61,036 nucleotides of DNA from Rhodobacterales bacterium (lineage in GTDB: Bacteria > Pseudomonadota > Alphaproteobacteria > Rhizobiales > Stappiaceae), in assembly GCA_008107755.1 (NCBI GenBank), contig VIRH01000086.1, positions 1 through 61,036 on the forward strand. The letters are read 5' to 3'. The position numbers were made by a program, and so were the translations under genes. Positions 1-9,471 of the stretch are shown here, piece by piece (position 1 is the first letter of the stretch; every line of letters starts with the position of its first letter). The notes beneath the pieces are model-generated. The model worked only from the letters and a program-made list of their open reading frames with translations. It ran no database searches and was not told where the DNA came from.

Positions 1-127
1 GGCCGTTGTTCAGGGCGTCGATCTTCGAGGCGTCCTTGTCGATACAGGTCACCACGTGGCCGAAATCGGCAAAACATGTTCCGGAAACAAGACCGACGTA
101 ACCGGTCCCAATCATTGCAACGCGCAT
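1..127 (-). CDS. ugd: UDP-glucose 6-dehydrogenase, N-terminal part (cut by window edge)
   Basis: The reverse strand from the ATG at 127 reads [20 protein letters not shown] and continues for about 42 residues until the window ends. The GxGYVGL motif is the Rossmann NAD-binding loop of UDP-glucose/GDP-mannose dehydrogenases; [14 protein letters not shown] follows as the second strand ending in an acidic residue that binds the adenosine ribose. The enzyme oxidises UDP-glucose to UDP-glucuronate in the cytoplasm, a usual precursor supply for acidic exopolysaccharides, which fits the neighbouring EPS locus. Only the start is visible, so a GDP-mannose or UDP-N-acetylmannosamine dehydrogenase is not fully excluded. 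Confidence 0.85.
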   Translation of the reverse strand, partial: MRVAMIGTGYVGLVSGTCFADFGHVVTCIDKDASKIDALNNG

Positions 128-705
128 TCTTGAAAATCCTTGATCTGAAAAGAGACGGCCAGCAGGCCGCACTGCAATCATATTTGCGGCGCGGCAAGAG
201 TCACGCGGCAATGCGCATGAATGCGGCCGAAAGTGACACGAGATATCCGAGCCTCGTCAAAATGTGGTTTAGCGCAGGAATTTCGGTTCGTGTGGTTCGG
301 TCCTGTGCGGATGCGGCATCTGACCCTCGATGCGAGCGTTTGGGGAGAGGCCTATGCCTGTCTCAAGGGATTGTTTGTCCGTTTGCTCGTGCCAAAGGAA
401 AAATTGAACTTTCCCAAGCGGCAGTACCATGGTGACAATCGACTGTGTGTTTTGTATGCTTTTGAGCAATCGTTGATTGCATTCACTGATGTATTTAAAT
501 TTTTTAGAAAAATCAGTCGATTAGAGGTTTGTTAGGCGAAAGTATGGCTGTCCGGACGGGAGTTTATACGTTGACGTACTCATTAAGGTGTGGATGCCAT
601 GTCATATAAATCAGCTCTCTTGGAATGTGATTTTGAATAAAAAATAGATACGACGCTTGGTCGATGCAATTCGTTGTCAATTATCACCGAATTGTTGAGG
701 TAGAA
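128..705. other. Intergenic region between divergent ugd and sulfotransferase genes
   Basis: This stretch separates two divergently transcribed genes and so should hold both promoters. The part from about 430 to 660 is clearly AT-richer than the flanks. Short open frames here lack ribosome-binding sites and resemble nothing I know. I see no convincing sigma-70 pair, repeat or RNA gene. Confidence 0.4.
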
Positions 706-1581
706 ATGGGCGCACTACCAAATTTTATTGTCGCAGGATCTGCAAAATGCGGCACCACCACATTGTGCGGCGCACTGTCCATGCATCCGGACGTCTATGT
801 TTGCGAGCCGAAGGAACCTAATTTCCTCGCGTTCGACAGCGTCTATCAGAAGGGATGGGGCTGGTACAAATCGCTGTTCAGGGAGGGGCGGGACGCTGCT
901 TTTCGGGGTGAAGGCAGCGTTGCCTATGGATCGCCGGTTTATCAGCAGACCGTGATCTCGAGGCTCACTGAAAACCTTGCCGACATGAAGATCATCTATA
1001 TCGTCCGGCACCCGATTGCCCGGATGGAATCCGCTTTCAAGAGCATGGCCACCTACGGCAAGCATCGTGAATGGTCCGAGGAGCGCTGGCAGGATGTGCC
1101 GCTGAGCGTCGAGCAGGCGATCGAACAGGACGTGGAGGATGTCGTCGGAGAGTCGCTTTACTACGAGCGGGTCAGCGCATTCATTCGTTCGTTCTCGCGC
1201 AGTCGTGTTCATGTAGTTTTCTTCGAGGACTACAAACGTGACCCGGTAACGGAGCTCAATAATTGTTTCGATTTTCTCGGGGCGGAGGAGTGGGAAGACC
1301 CGGATATCGGCAATCTGCACCTCAACCCGTCAACGAATGTCCGCGTACGCGATACCGCATTCCTGAAGTTCATGCGGACACATCTGAACACGGTTGTGAA
1401 GGCGGGGGGGCGCATTCCCGTTGTCTCGCCCATGCTCAAGTCGGTGCTGCGCCCGAAATTCGACGGCAAGCCGTTGATGAGCGACGCGGTTCGACAGAAG
1501 GCCCGGGACCGGGTTTATGAAGATAGCCAGAAATTGCTCGCGCTTTGCGGAAAACCGGCGGACTACTGGCGCTTCGAATAG
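706..1581 (+). CDS. Sulfotransferase family protein
   Basis: Predicted cytoplasmic PAPS-dependent sulfotransferase that would put sulfate on a sugar hydroxyl of the polysaccharide. The N-terminus has the 5'-phosphosulfate loop (FIVAGSAKCGTTTL, residues 7-20), followed by HPDVYVCEPKEPNF, typical of the heparan/Stf0-like branch. The 3'-phosphate-binding segment is IIYIVRHPIARMESAFKS. Length is 291 residues from the ATG at 706, chosen over the upstream ATG at 664 because GAGG lies six bases before it and because the P-loop then sits near the N-terminus, as usual. It faces away from ugd and is followed by a convergent glycanase gene. The sulfotransferase call is firm; the acceptor is inferred from the location. 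Confidence 0.88.
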   Translation: MGALPNFIVAGSAKCGTTTLCGALSMHPDVYVCEPKEPNFLAFDSVYQKGWGWYKSLFREGRDAAFRGEGSVAYGSPVYQQTVISRLTENLADMKIIYIVRHPIARMESAFKSMATYGKHREWSEERWQDVPLSVEQAIEQDVEDVVGESLYYERVSAFIRSFSRSRVHVVFFEDYKRDPVTELNNCFDFLGAEEWEDPDIGNLHLNPSTNVRVRDTAFLKFMRTHLNTVVKAGGRIPVVSPMLKSVLRPKFDGKPLMSDAVRQKARDRVYEDSQKLLALCGKPADYWRFE

Positions 1582-1601
1582 AGCGCCGTCCGGACGCTGT
1601 C

Positions 1602-2588
1602 CTACTGGTAGACGCGAAAATAGTCGACGCGCATCGAGGTCTCCTTGTCTTCCTCTTTTAGGGGATCGGGGAAGGACACGTCGGAGCGCAGGGCAAGAGT
1701 GATGAGCGGCCAGAAGACGTCGTTCAACTCGTCCAGTTCGCTTGAACGCCCGATCTTCCATATCTGGGGAGCGCCGGTCTTTGGGTCTCTGATCCGCCGG
1801 CGCTCGAAGAACGGGCTGCAGCTTTCCCGGTCGATCAGGACGCCGTAGCGAAAGTATCCCTTGGTGATGTCGGTTCCAGTAGGTACGCCGGTGCTTTCGT
1901 GATGCAGGCCCGGCTCGCCCCACTCATGCAGATAGGTGCCGTAAAGGTCAGGTTCGAAGCCCTTGTGCTCGACAACGTCGATCTCGACGCTGGTTTTCGG
2001 ATAGAGGATGCTGCGGCCGTTCATCAGCCAGAAGGCGGGGAAGCTCAAGGGGTGGGCCGGAAACCACATCCTGGCTTCGAAATAGCCGTCGCGCCAACCT
2101 TTCAGGATCGTGCCGTCCTTGCGGGCGGTCTGAAGATTTCCCGAAATCCATTGGAATTCCGGCAGATCGTTGCCGTAATATTTCGGCACGTTCATCTTGC
2201 GGCCAATATATTTGGCGGAGATCTGCAGAGCCTTGCCGTTTTCCGTGTCGCCGTCGTCGACGATTGCGTAGGGCTGATAGCCTTCCTCGCCCTGGATGCG
2301 CGCAAAGGCAGACCGTCCGTAGAACCCGGTGTCATACGTCGTCGCCTTGGGGCCGGCGTACCAGATCGCCGGATCGATCATGGCAAAGGGGTCTTCGAAC
2401 ACGAGGTCGAGACCCTCGGTTGGATCGATGTATTCGTCTGTGGAAGAGAAGGCGGCGTTTGGCGCGATGGCCGCCGTGCCGAGGGCGCCGGCGGTGCGCA
2501 GGAGGAGGTTACGTCGGTTCAGCGGCTTGATCACGGTCTGTTGCTGCTCCGGTTGAGGCGAACTGGGGTGAGCGTTTCGGATCGGCAC
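1602..2588 (-). CDS. Secreted GH16 family endo-glycanase (ExoK/ExsH-like)
   Basis: Predicted exported beta-glucanase-type glycoside hydrolase of family 16. The active-site signature ExDxxE is present as SVEIDVVEHKG, with the two glutamates as nucleophile and acid/base. The N-terminus shows a twin-arginine-like signal (NRRNLLLRTAGALGTAAI, about residues 26-43). Such enzymes trim or release EPS chains, as ExoK does for succinoglycan. The start is uncertain: 2588 is a GTG with a weak ribosome-binding site, and an internal GTG at 2534 is possible. It follows the GT4 gene (ends 2648) on the same strand with a 59-bp gap and may be co-transcribed. Confidence 0.82.
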   Translation of the reverse strand: MPIRNAHPSSPQPEQQQTVIKPLNRRNLLLRTAGALGTAAIAPNAAFSSTDEYIDPTEGLDLVFEDPFAMIDPAIWYAGPKATTYDTGFYGRSAFARIQGEEGYQPYAIVDDGDTENGKALQISAKYIGRKMNVPKYYGNDLPEFQWISGNLQTARKDGTILKGWRDGYFEARMWFPAHPLSFPAFWLMNGRSILYPKTSVEIDVVEHKGFEPDLYGTYLHEWGEPGLHHESTGVPTGTDITKGYFRYGVLIDRESCSPFFERRRIRDPKTGAPQIWKIGRSSELDELNDVFWPLITLALRSDVSFPDPLKEEDKETSMRVDYFRVYQ

Positions 2589-2647
2589 GAGCGCTCACGT
2601 GCATTTGCGGCGCGAGAGCATGAGACCCGCGCCAACGAAGCGCCGGA

Positions 2648-3739
2648 TCAGGTATGTGTGCCGGCTTCCAGCGCCAGCTTGCCGAACGAGCGGCGCAGGC
2701 CGTCATAAATCTCGCAGGTTTCCCGTGCGACGCGATCGACGGTCAGATACTCGATGCGCAGCTGGCTCTTTTCCTTCCACTTCGCCAATTCGTCCGGATC
2801 CGCAAGAAGGGTAGAGAGAGCGCCAGCCAGCGCTTCCGCGTTTTCCGCCGGGACAACGATACCAGCCTCGCCATGTTCCAGAAGCTGGGGAATGCCGCCA
2901 ACATCGCTTCCGATGACGGCACAGCCTGCTTCCCGTGCCTCGCAGATAACGAGAGGGGCGGGATCGGCCAGCGACGGCAGAACGAAGATATCGGCTGCCG
3001 CCATCCACTTGAACGGGTCCTTCTGTCCGCCGAGGAATTCGATATTGCCGCTCGATGACTGGGCTTCCGCCTGTTCGCGGTACTGGTCCTTGTAGGGGCC
3101 GTCGCCGACAATATAGAGATTGGCCTCGGGAAACGTCCCGTGAATGGTCTCGAAGGCTTCCAGGAGATAGGGCAGTCCCTTGCGCGGATGCAGCCCGGCC
3201 ACGACGAGAATTGCCGGATGCCGGACGGACGGCGGCTCCGAGTTCCGCGGGCCTTCGCGCACGGACCCGATGGTTCCGTTCAGGACCACCTCCAGCTTCG
3301 AGGCGGAGACGCCGCGCTTTTCCATGGAATCGCGTACGGCCTTGCTGACGGCGATGACCCGATCGCCCAGTCCCATGAGAATGGCGCTTTTTTCGAATTC
3401 GTTGTGAACGGTCGTGACCAGCGGAATGCGCAGAAGCTTGGAAACGGGCCAGGAGAGCACCGCGCTTGTCATCATGTGTGCGTGGATGACGTCCGGTTTC
3501 CAGCTGCGAGCCAGAGAGAATAGCGTCCAGAGCGACTTCAGCAGCGTCAGCGGCCGTCTCTCATGCGAAATCTCGAAGGTGTCGACCCCGTGCTTCGTCA
3601 AGAGCGGGTCAAAGTCACCGCCGCCGCTGGCGACAGCTGTCTCATGGCCAAGTTTTTTCTGTCCGCAGGACAGATCGACCGCGGCATGAACGTGCCCGTT
3701 CAGGCGTTGGGTATGATTCAGAATATGTAGAATGCGCAT
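2648..3739 (-). CDS. Glycosyltransferase family 4 (GT-B fold)
   Basis: Retaining GT-B glycosyltransferase for polysaccharide assembly at the inner membrane. The N-terminal acceptor domain starts MRILHILNHTQRLNGHVHAA. The C-terminal donor domain contains VVAGLHPRKGLPYLLEAF and the GT4 hallmark around DPAPLVICEAREAGCAVIGSDVGGIPQLL, followed by a typical C-terminal helix. I start at the ATG at 3739, because the upstream extension to 3784 adds residues unlike the family. The protein is 363 residues. It lies between the FAD-enzyme gene and the GH16 gene on the same strand. Donor and acceptor sugars cannot be told from sequence. Confidence 0.85.
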   Translation of the reverse strand: MRILHILNHTQRLNGHVHAAVDLSCGQKKLGHETAVASGGGDFDPLLTKHGVDTFEISHERRPLTLLKSLWTLFSLARSWKPDVIHAHMMTSAVLSWPVSKLLRIPLVTTVHNEFEKSAILMGLGDRVIAVSKAVRDSMEKRGVSASKLEVVLNGTIGSVREGPRNSEPPSVRHPAILVVAGLHPRKGLPYLLEAFETIHGTFPEANLYIVGDGPYKDQYREQAEAQSSSGNIEFLGGQKDPFKWMAAADIFVLPSLADPAPLVICEAREAGCAVIGSDVGGIPQLLEHGEAGIVVPAENAEALAGALSTLLADPDELAKWKEKSQLRIEYLTVDRVARETCEIYDGLRRSFGKLALEAGTHT

Positions 3740-4071
3740 GCAAATCGTACTCACGCAATTTTGGTGTCGGAAGAAAACCGGCAACCTGTAAAAGTTAAAT
3801 CTAGAAAATGGCCTCTCAGAATATCGCTCTGAAAGACTGTCTGCAAAACACCGCCCTAAAGCTGATCGGACGGATACTAAAATTATCCTTGATAAATTAG
3901 ACCATATCGTGTTTCACAAAGCTAGAGCGCGCCCGTCACAAAATTCGGGTTTCAGGCCGACTGGCCAATACGGATTTTCGGACGGCGAGGACGGAGAACC
4001 GTCCCGTCCATCTTGATAACGGCCAGAGCCTCAACTCTTCGCGTGGCACGGCCCCGAACAGATCCGTTCTC
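3740..4071. other. Intergenic region with GC-rich inverted repeat
   Basis: The gap lies between two minus-strand genes. The half nearer the GT4 gene (3785-3910) is AT-rich and probably carries its promoter. At 3989-4004 a GGACGG-AGAA-CCGTCC hairpin sits just past the FAD-enzyme stop codon, within a larger GGACGG/CCGTCC arrangement. It may end that transcript, although it has no T-run. No gene is seen. Confidence 0.4.
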
Positions 4072-5457
4072 TCAGGAAACCTTCTGTGTCAAGGTGTCAG
4101 CGTTGCTTTCCTCATCCGGCAGGGGCGGGTTCAAGGTGACGGCCTGCACAGCGGTTTCGGCCTCGATCGTCGAGACGCGAGCGGTGGGCTGGTAATTGAA
4201 AGCGCCCTGACGTCCGAGCGACAGGATGCCGAAGTCCCGAAGGGCGGCAATCGCGTCATCGGCCTGTTGCTGAGATCCGCGGCTGTAGATCGGATAGGCG
4301 TTTTTCAGGACCTGGCTTCCTTCCAGCTTCAGATCGCCGGAAAAGAGACCGGACTCCGCGACATGGGTCCGGAAGTCCTGTTCGGCCTGCTCGACGCCAC
4401 CGCCCAGAAAGTCGGAGATCACCTCGACCGCGAAATATTCGCGGTCATTCACCTTGCCGTAGAAATCGGAATAGACGGTCAGTCGTTTCCACGCGCCAAG
4501 GTCCGAGAAGTTGTAGATGACAGCCTCGTTGAAACCGCGGTCACCGGAAAAACTGAAGTAGAGGGTGATCAGCGTGATGCTCTCAAGCGCCTGGCCTTCC
4601 GGAAGGCCGCACAGGGCAGCCGCCTGTTTGACCGGAATGGTCGAGACCAGGTTCGCCGCGCGGAAACATCCGCAATCCGTCGAGACTTCGAACCCCCCAT
4701 CGATCTTGCGGACAGCCTCGAGGCTCGTTCCAAGAAGAAATTCGGTCCCGGCCTTTTCCAGTTTCTCGCGTGCGACAGCGTAAAGAGGGGCAAAACCTTC
4801 CTTCGGGCGGGCGAGCTGCCTGTTCTTCGGGCCAGCCGTCTTCGGGCGTGGCTTCAGTTTTCGCAGGACGCTGGAGAGGGAAGCGTTCTCGCTGATCCAG
4901 AGCATCCGCTTTCTGGCAAGTTCGATGTCGATGCGGTCAGGCTTGATGCCGTAAAAGCGGTGCATGTAGGTCTTCAGGCCGGATCTGGCGAGAAGGCAGG
5001 CACCGATCCAGTAACGCGCAAAGTCTTCAGCACTCTCCATCTTGCGATGAAAGAGGCGGGCGTAAAGCGCGGAGGCCAGTATCTTCGCCGTCACGAGCGG
5101 CCCGTCGGCCAGGATGTCATCGCGGACCGAGACGGGGTAGGCCGTGATGCGCCCTTGCGGGTTCAGCCTGGCCCATTTGGGACGGATGTGCACATAGTGC
5201 GGCAGCAGCTCGGGAAAGTGATCGAGCAAGGGAGAGTCGTCCTGAAAAATCAGGCTCCCGATATCGAACGTGTAGCCGTTCGATGACCAGTCAATGTGAT
5301 TGCCTCCGAGATGATTGTATTCGTCAACAACCAGTATTCGCTTGCAGCCCATGCGAGCCAGCGTTGAAGCAGAGATAAGACCGGATATACCGGCGCCAAG
5401 CACGATAGCATCGAAGTTCCTTTCGGATACTTCGACTTTTTTTTGTAATATTTCCAT
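4072..5457 (-). CDS. FAD-dependent amine-oxidase/UDP-galactopyranose-mutase-like oxidoreductase
   Basis: FAD-binding protein of the NAD(P)-binding Rossmann/protoporphyrinogen-oxidase-like group. Near the N-terminus it has a dinucleotide loop, DAIVLGAGISGLISASTLA, then VVDEYNHLGGNHIDWSSNGY, which matches the FAD-contacting GG motif of UDP-galactopyranose mutases. About 461 residues from the ATG at 5457, which has GGGGGCAG upstream; the frame stays open to 5505. Proteins of this type in sugar clusters act on nucleotide sugars or on the growing polymer, but the overall sequence is not classic Glf, so the reaction is left open. It diverges from the HAD-protein gene across a 300-bp AT-rich gap with no further gene. 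Confidence 0.6.
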   Translation of the reverse strand: MEILQKKVEVSERNFDAIVLGAGISGLISASTLARMGCKRILVVDEYNHLGGNHIDWSSNGYTFDIGSLIFQDDSPLLDHFPELLPHYVHIRPKWARLNPQGRITAYPVSVRDDILADGPLVTAKILASALYARLFHRKMESAEDFARYWIGACLLARSGLKTYMHRFYGIKPDRIDIELARKRMLWISENASLSSVLRKLKPRPKTAGPKNRQLARPKEGFAPLYAVAREKLEKAGTEFLLGTSLEAVRKIDGGFEVSTDCGCFRAANLVSTIPVKQAAALCGLPEGQALESITLITLYFSFSGDRGFNEAVIYNFSDLGAWKRLTVYSDFYGKVNDREYFAVEVISDFLGGGVEQAEQDFRTHVAESGLFSGDLKLEGSQVLKNAYPIYSRGSQQQADDAIAALRDFGILSLGRQGAFNYQPTARVSTIEAETAVQAVTLNPPLPDEESNADTLTQKVS

Positions 5458-5766
5458 TTCGCACTGCCCCCAGGACGTGTGCCCCATATAAAAGGTAATA
5501 AACACAGAATAAGGTGATATTATACAAAGGTGAGGAGGTTCATTTCCGCCTTGTCATCATTTCAGCAATTAATCGCCAACATTGCAACACTATTGCAAAA
5601 ATGGACTCAAATTTCGCTGTAACGTTTGGGAAAGTTGGTTTATCGTCGGGGTATAGTAAGAAATATCCATAATTGAATTTACTTTTCATGATTTCGTATT
5701 TGGGTGCGTGTAACCGCCGATTTCGACACAGAAGAAATTGGGGGTCTGAGTTTTGCGGAGTGAAGA

Positions 5767-7731
5767 TTGCATACATTCCCTTTTGAAAAGATCGATGCAG
5801 ACAAGACTATCCGCGTGGTTTCGACAGACGTTTTCGATACGTTGCTTTTGAGAAAGAACAAGTCGCAGACGTCGCGCATTGCGGAAGCTGAGGCGGCTTT
5901 TTCGAAGTTTCTCGCAACGCACAATCATGATTTCAAACCGCGGGAACTGGTCAAGGCACGGCGTCTTGCGCAGCAGATGGCTTATCGCGCGCTCGGCATC
6001 GGTGGCGAGGTTGGCGAGGTGCGGCTTTACGATATCGTGAAGCGTCAGCTGCAGATTCTCGGCCTGCCGGAAGAATTCATCCAGGCGCGCCTGGACATCG
6101 AGATCGAGATCGAGAAGACATCCCTGGTCCCCAACCGGGATCTTTCCGCTTTCCTCAGGGCTTGTCGGGACAAGGGTCTTGCGACGATTGCGATCAGTGA
6201 CACGGCGCTGTCGGCCGATCAGGTCGCCGATCTGATCGCGCATTTCCACGGAACCGACGTGATCGACCGGGTCTATTCGAGCGCGGATGTTCTTGCCAGC
6301 AAACGCCACGGCGAGCTTTTCAGGCATGTGATGGAACAGGAGGGCGTTTCCGCAGGCCAGATGCTTCATGTGGGTGACGACAAGGTGGCCGACGACCAGG
6401 TGCCTGGTGCGCTTGGACTTCAGACCTGCCACGTTCCGCGCCATCGCATGGTGCGCTATCGCTCGCTAGCCAACGGCGCGGCCGTCAGGTCGGCGCAGAT
6501 GCTGGGCGAAATCACCGCGCGCGCCGGAACAGTCGAACGCTGCACCGATCCGACATCGTTCGGACGCGATGTCTTCGGTCCCATTGTTGCGGAGTTCTGC
6601 CTGAAGATCTGGCTCTACGCGCAACAGGCTCACACCTCCGAGGCGCCGGCCGCGCTTCTTTTCTGCGCCCGGGGTGGCGCCGGCATCAGGGAAGCCTATG
6701 AACGGGTTGTTGCCCGGTTGGGCCTGCCCGCCGATGTGCCAAGGCAAACCCTGATGGTGTCGCGTCTGATTGCGGCGCGGATGGCAGTTGAGCGACGAAG
6801 CGCTGCGGCTCTCGACGAGATCGGCAGGGAATTCGAAGGCAGGTCGTTCGCCGATGTCTTCAGGGCGCTTGCCGGGCCGGAGATAGAGGTGCATCCCAAC
6901 TGGGAAAAGCCCTTCGTGGCGGCTGACTTCTACACGCTGCTCGAAAGTGATGCCGGTCGGCAGGCCGACGCGGAAATACGGTCGCAGAATGTGCTCTTCA
7001 GGCGCCATCTCGCGGAAATTTCCGGTGATGCGAAGCGTCTCATCCTTTGCGATACAGGGCTTTATGGCAGTACCCAGAGATTGCTTGCGGCAGGGCTTCC
7101 CGACATGAGCCTCGAAACGGTTCACTTTGCCAGAAGCAACTACAAGGGCTTTGGTGAAGAGCATTTCGCAAGGCTGGCCGGCCTGGTCGTCGAACAGGAC
7201 AAATATGATCCGTTCCGGATCGAAACGGTCGTCCTGCGCTACTGGCACATCATCGAGAGCCTGTTCGAGCCGAAGGTTCTGTCCGTGAAGTGGTTTGAGA
7301 CCAAGCCGGACGGAAACGTGGGAACCAATTCGGCCGACATGACCTATCCGCTTGGACCGGAGCTTCTGAATCCGCTTCTTTCCGGTGTGCTGTCCTATAT
7401 CGACGAGGTCCGTGACGGGCGGCAGATCCTCACGGAGTCCGGACTTGCCTGGCGCCGGCTGAAGCAGTCCATCATCTTTCCCGCGCAGGCGGATCTCGCC
7501 GTGCTCGATGTCCGCGAGCGGTCCGTCGATTTCGGCAAGGTGGACTACGTCAAGGCCATCCGGGAACAGGACAGGACGGGCTTGCGGCAGCGGCTTGTTT
7601 CGGTTCGCTCCAGCCTCTGGAAGGAGGGCGCGCTCTGCCGGGATTTTTCGTCATTCAGGCTGCCTCTGCTGCTCGCGCTCGAAATGACCTATTCGCTGCG
7701 TGGCATGTCCGCCAGAATAAGCCGTCATTGA
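5767..7731 (+). CDS. HAD-superfamily domain protein of polysaccharide clusters (two-domain)
   Basis: A 654-residue protein. Residues 1 to about 225 form an HAD hydrolase-like domain: motif I is STDVFDTLL, motif II is ISDTALS, a lysine follows in VLASKRHGE, and motif IV is HVGDDKVAD. The rest is a separate domain with LLFCARGGAGIREAYE and LMVSRLIAAR, resembling the FC-(K/R)-(D/G)-G and Y-VSR blocks seen in HAD proteins of O-antigen and capsule clusters; its function is unknown to me. The start is TTG at 5767, supported by GGAG six bases upstream (5757-5760). The flippase gene follows 33 bp later on the same strand. Confidence 0.7.
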   Translation: MHTFPFEKIDADKTIRVVSTDVFDTLLLRKNKSQTSRIAEAEAAFSKFLATHNHDFKPRELVKARRLAQQMAYRALGIGGEVGEVRLYDIVKRQLQILGLPEEFIQARLDIEIEIEKTSLVPNRDLSAFLRACRDKGLATIAISDTALSADQVADLIAHFHGTDVIDRVYSSADVLASKRHGELFRHVMEQEGVSAGQMLHVGDDKVADDQVPGALGLQTCHVPRHRMVRYRSLANGAAVRSAQMLGEITARAGTVERCTDPTSFGRDVFGPIVAEFCLKIWLYAQQAHTSEAPAALLFCARGGAGIREAYERVVARLGLPADVPRQTLMVSRLIAARMAVERRSAAALDEIGREFEGRSFADVFRALAGPEIEVHPNWEKPFVAADFYTLLESDAGRQADAEIRSQNVLFRRHLAEISGDAKRLILCDTGLYGSTQRLLAAGLPDMSLETVHFARSNYKGFGEEHFARLAGLVVEQDKYDPFRIETVVLRYWHIIESLFEPKVLSVKWFETKPDGNVGTNSADMTYPLGPELLNPLLSGVLSYIDEVRDGRQILTESGLAWRRLKQSIIFPAQADLAVLDVRERSVDFGKVDYVKAIREQDRTGLRQRLVSVRSSLWKEGALCRDFSSFRLPLLLALEMTYSLRGMSARISRH

Positions 7732-7764
7732 TGGCGAGCGGCTCTCCACCGATGCAGGTTCTCG

Positions 7765-9222
7765 ATGATCGCACTTAAGGCCCTGAAGGGCGCAAGCTGG
7801 CTGGTTTTTTCGCGTTTTGCCGGGCGCCTGGTCGACTTCATCATGCTGCCGATCCTGGCGCGCGTGCTGACGCCGGCGGATTTCGGGCTTGCGGCCCTGG
7901 CCATGTCCATCGTTCTGATCATCGACACCATCCTCGAGGTGCCGGTCACGCAGGCGCTTTTGAGGCTGGAGAAGGTCGATCCGGAGCATCTGGATACGGG
8001 CTTCACACTGGGGGCGATGCGAAGCGGAGTGGTCGCGATCCTCATCATGCTCGTGGTCTGGCCGTTTTCCTACTTCAATGACGACCCGCGCCTCGTGCCG
8101 CTGATCCTCTTCATCGTCGTCGGTTCCATCATGAAAGGCTTCGTCAGCCCGGCCATGGTTCACTTCGCCCGAAAGCTCGGGTTCCTGCAGACGTTCCTGA
8201 TGGAATTCGGAGGAAAGCTGTGCGCTTTCACGGCGGCGATGATCCTGCTTTACGCCGGCGCGACCTATTGGGCCATCGCGGCCAACTATGTGGTCGCGGC
8301 GGCTGCAGCGACGGTGATTTCCTACATTCTGGCGCCGTATCGTCCGAGGTTCTCGCTCAAGCGTCTCAACGACTTTGCCGCCTTTGTCGGTTGGTATAGC
8401 GCCGCGCAGCTTGTTTCCGCGCTCAACTGGCAATTCGATCGGTTGCTGATCGGGATGGGAGCGGACAAGGCCTCTCTTGGCCGCTACGCGATCGCCAGCG
8501 ATCTTGCGACCATGCCGACGCAGAGCCTCATCGGACCGGCCCTTCAGTCGGTGATGGCCGCCTTTTCGATGATCGGAAACGACAGGGAGCGGCTCAAGCA
8601 GGCGTTTTTGAAAGCATCCCGCTTCGCAATGCTGATCTCGGTGCCGGCCTGCACCGGCATTTCACTCACCTCCGACCTTGCGACCGAGCTGCTTCTGGGG
8701 CCGCAATGGCATGATGCAGCCATTTTCGTGAGCATTCTTGCGATGGCCGTGTTGCCGATACCCTATTTCCAGACGCTCTACTCGGTCTGTCTTGCGACCG
8801 ACAGGCCATTCATGATCGTCAGGGTGAACCTGATCGACCTGTGTCTGCGTCTCGTTCTGCTGACCGCAGGCTTCTACGCGTTTTCCGTGATCGGTGTCGC
8901 TTTCGGCAGGGCGCTTCTCGCGCTGGTCATGGCGGTCGTCTATCTCTATTTCGCCCGCGTTGTCGTCGGCATCGCTATCGGGGCACAGCTCAGGAACCTC
9001 TGGAAGGTCGGTGTTGCGGCGATCGTGATGGCAGTCTGCGTGAGCCTGCTGCGCAATGAGCTGGCCGCTTTTTCCCTTCCGGCACTGGAAGAGCTCGTTT
9101 TCGTCGCGCCGCTTGGGGCGGCGGTCTATATGGCGACGCTCTTTCTCCTGGGAATGCGGATGATCGTCGGCCGGTCGCGGCTGGAATTCTTCGACCGCTA
9201 CTGGGGGCAGACCGTCGAGTGA
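7765..9222 (+). CDS. Lipopolysaccharide/EPS flippase, MOP superfamily (Wzx/ExoT-like)
   Basis: Polytopic inner-membrane protein of 485 residues with roughly 12-14 predicted membrane segments and almost no long soluble stretch. The N-terminus (SWLVFSRFAGRLVDFIMLPILARVLTPADFGLAALA) is typical of the polysaccharide_synt/MATE-like flippases that move undecaprenyl-linked repeat units to the periplasm. It lies just after the HAD-protein gene and is convergent with the ExoP-like gene. In a Wzx/Wzy-type system it would act between the glycosyltransferases and the polymerase encoded at 13.2-14.6 kb. Confidence 0.88.
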   Translation: MIALKALKGASWLVFSRFAGRLVDFIMLPILARVLTPADFGLAALAMSIVLIIDTILEVPVTQALLRLEKVDPEHLDTGFTLGAMRSGVVAILIMLVVWPFSYFNDDPRLVPLILFIVVGSIMKGFVSPAMVHFARKLGFLQTFLMEFGGKLCAFTAAMILLYAGATYWAIAANYVVAAAAATVISYILAPYRPRFSLKRLNDFAAFVGWYSAAQLVSALNWQFDRLLIGMGADKASLGRYAIASDLATMPTQSLIGPALQSVMAAFSMIGNDRERLKQAFLKASRFAMLISVPACTGISLTSDLATELLLGPQWHDAAIFVSILAMAVLPIPYFQTLYSVCLATDRPFMIVRVNLIDLCLRLVLLTAGFYAFSVIGVAFGRALLALVMAVVYLYFARVVVGIAIGAQLRNLWKVGVAAIVMAVCVSLLRNELAAFSLPALEELVFVAPLGAAVYMATLFLLGMRMIVGRSRLEFFDRYWGQTVE

Positions 9223-9402
9223 GGCGTCGTGTCGCCGTGCGATGACTGACGCGTAGGCAAACGAGACGGAGCCATCCGTTGTCAGCTGACCCGCAATGGC
9301 AACTCTCAGTCGGTCATCGTGTTTTCAGGATCATGTTTCCGCGCGCTGGAGCCGCGGCCAAGAGCTGCGGGCAGAGGCTTGCCGGGCCTTTGACAAGACT
9401 TC

Positions 9403-9431
9403 GCCCCGGAGACGTTATCGTCTGCCGGGGC
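9403..9431. terminator. GC-rich hairpin between convergent genes
   Basis: GCCCCGG-AGAC, a short loop, then GTCT-g-CCGGGGC forms an 11-bp stem with one bulged base. It lies between the flippase stop (9222) and the ExoP-like stop (9472), where transcripts from both sides should end. There is no strong T-run, so intrinsic termination is plausible but unproven. Confidence 0.5.
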
Positions 9432-9471
9432 GCCTGTCAGTTTGCTGTGGTGTGCCTGAAACCGGTCCCGG

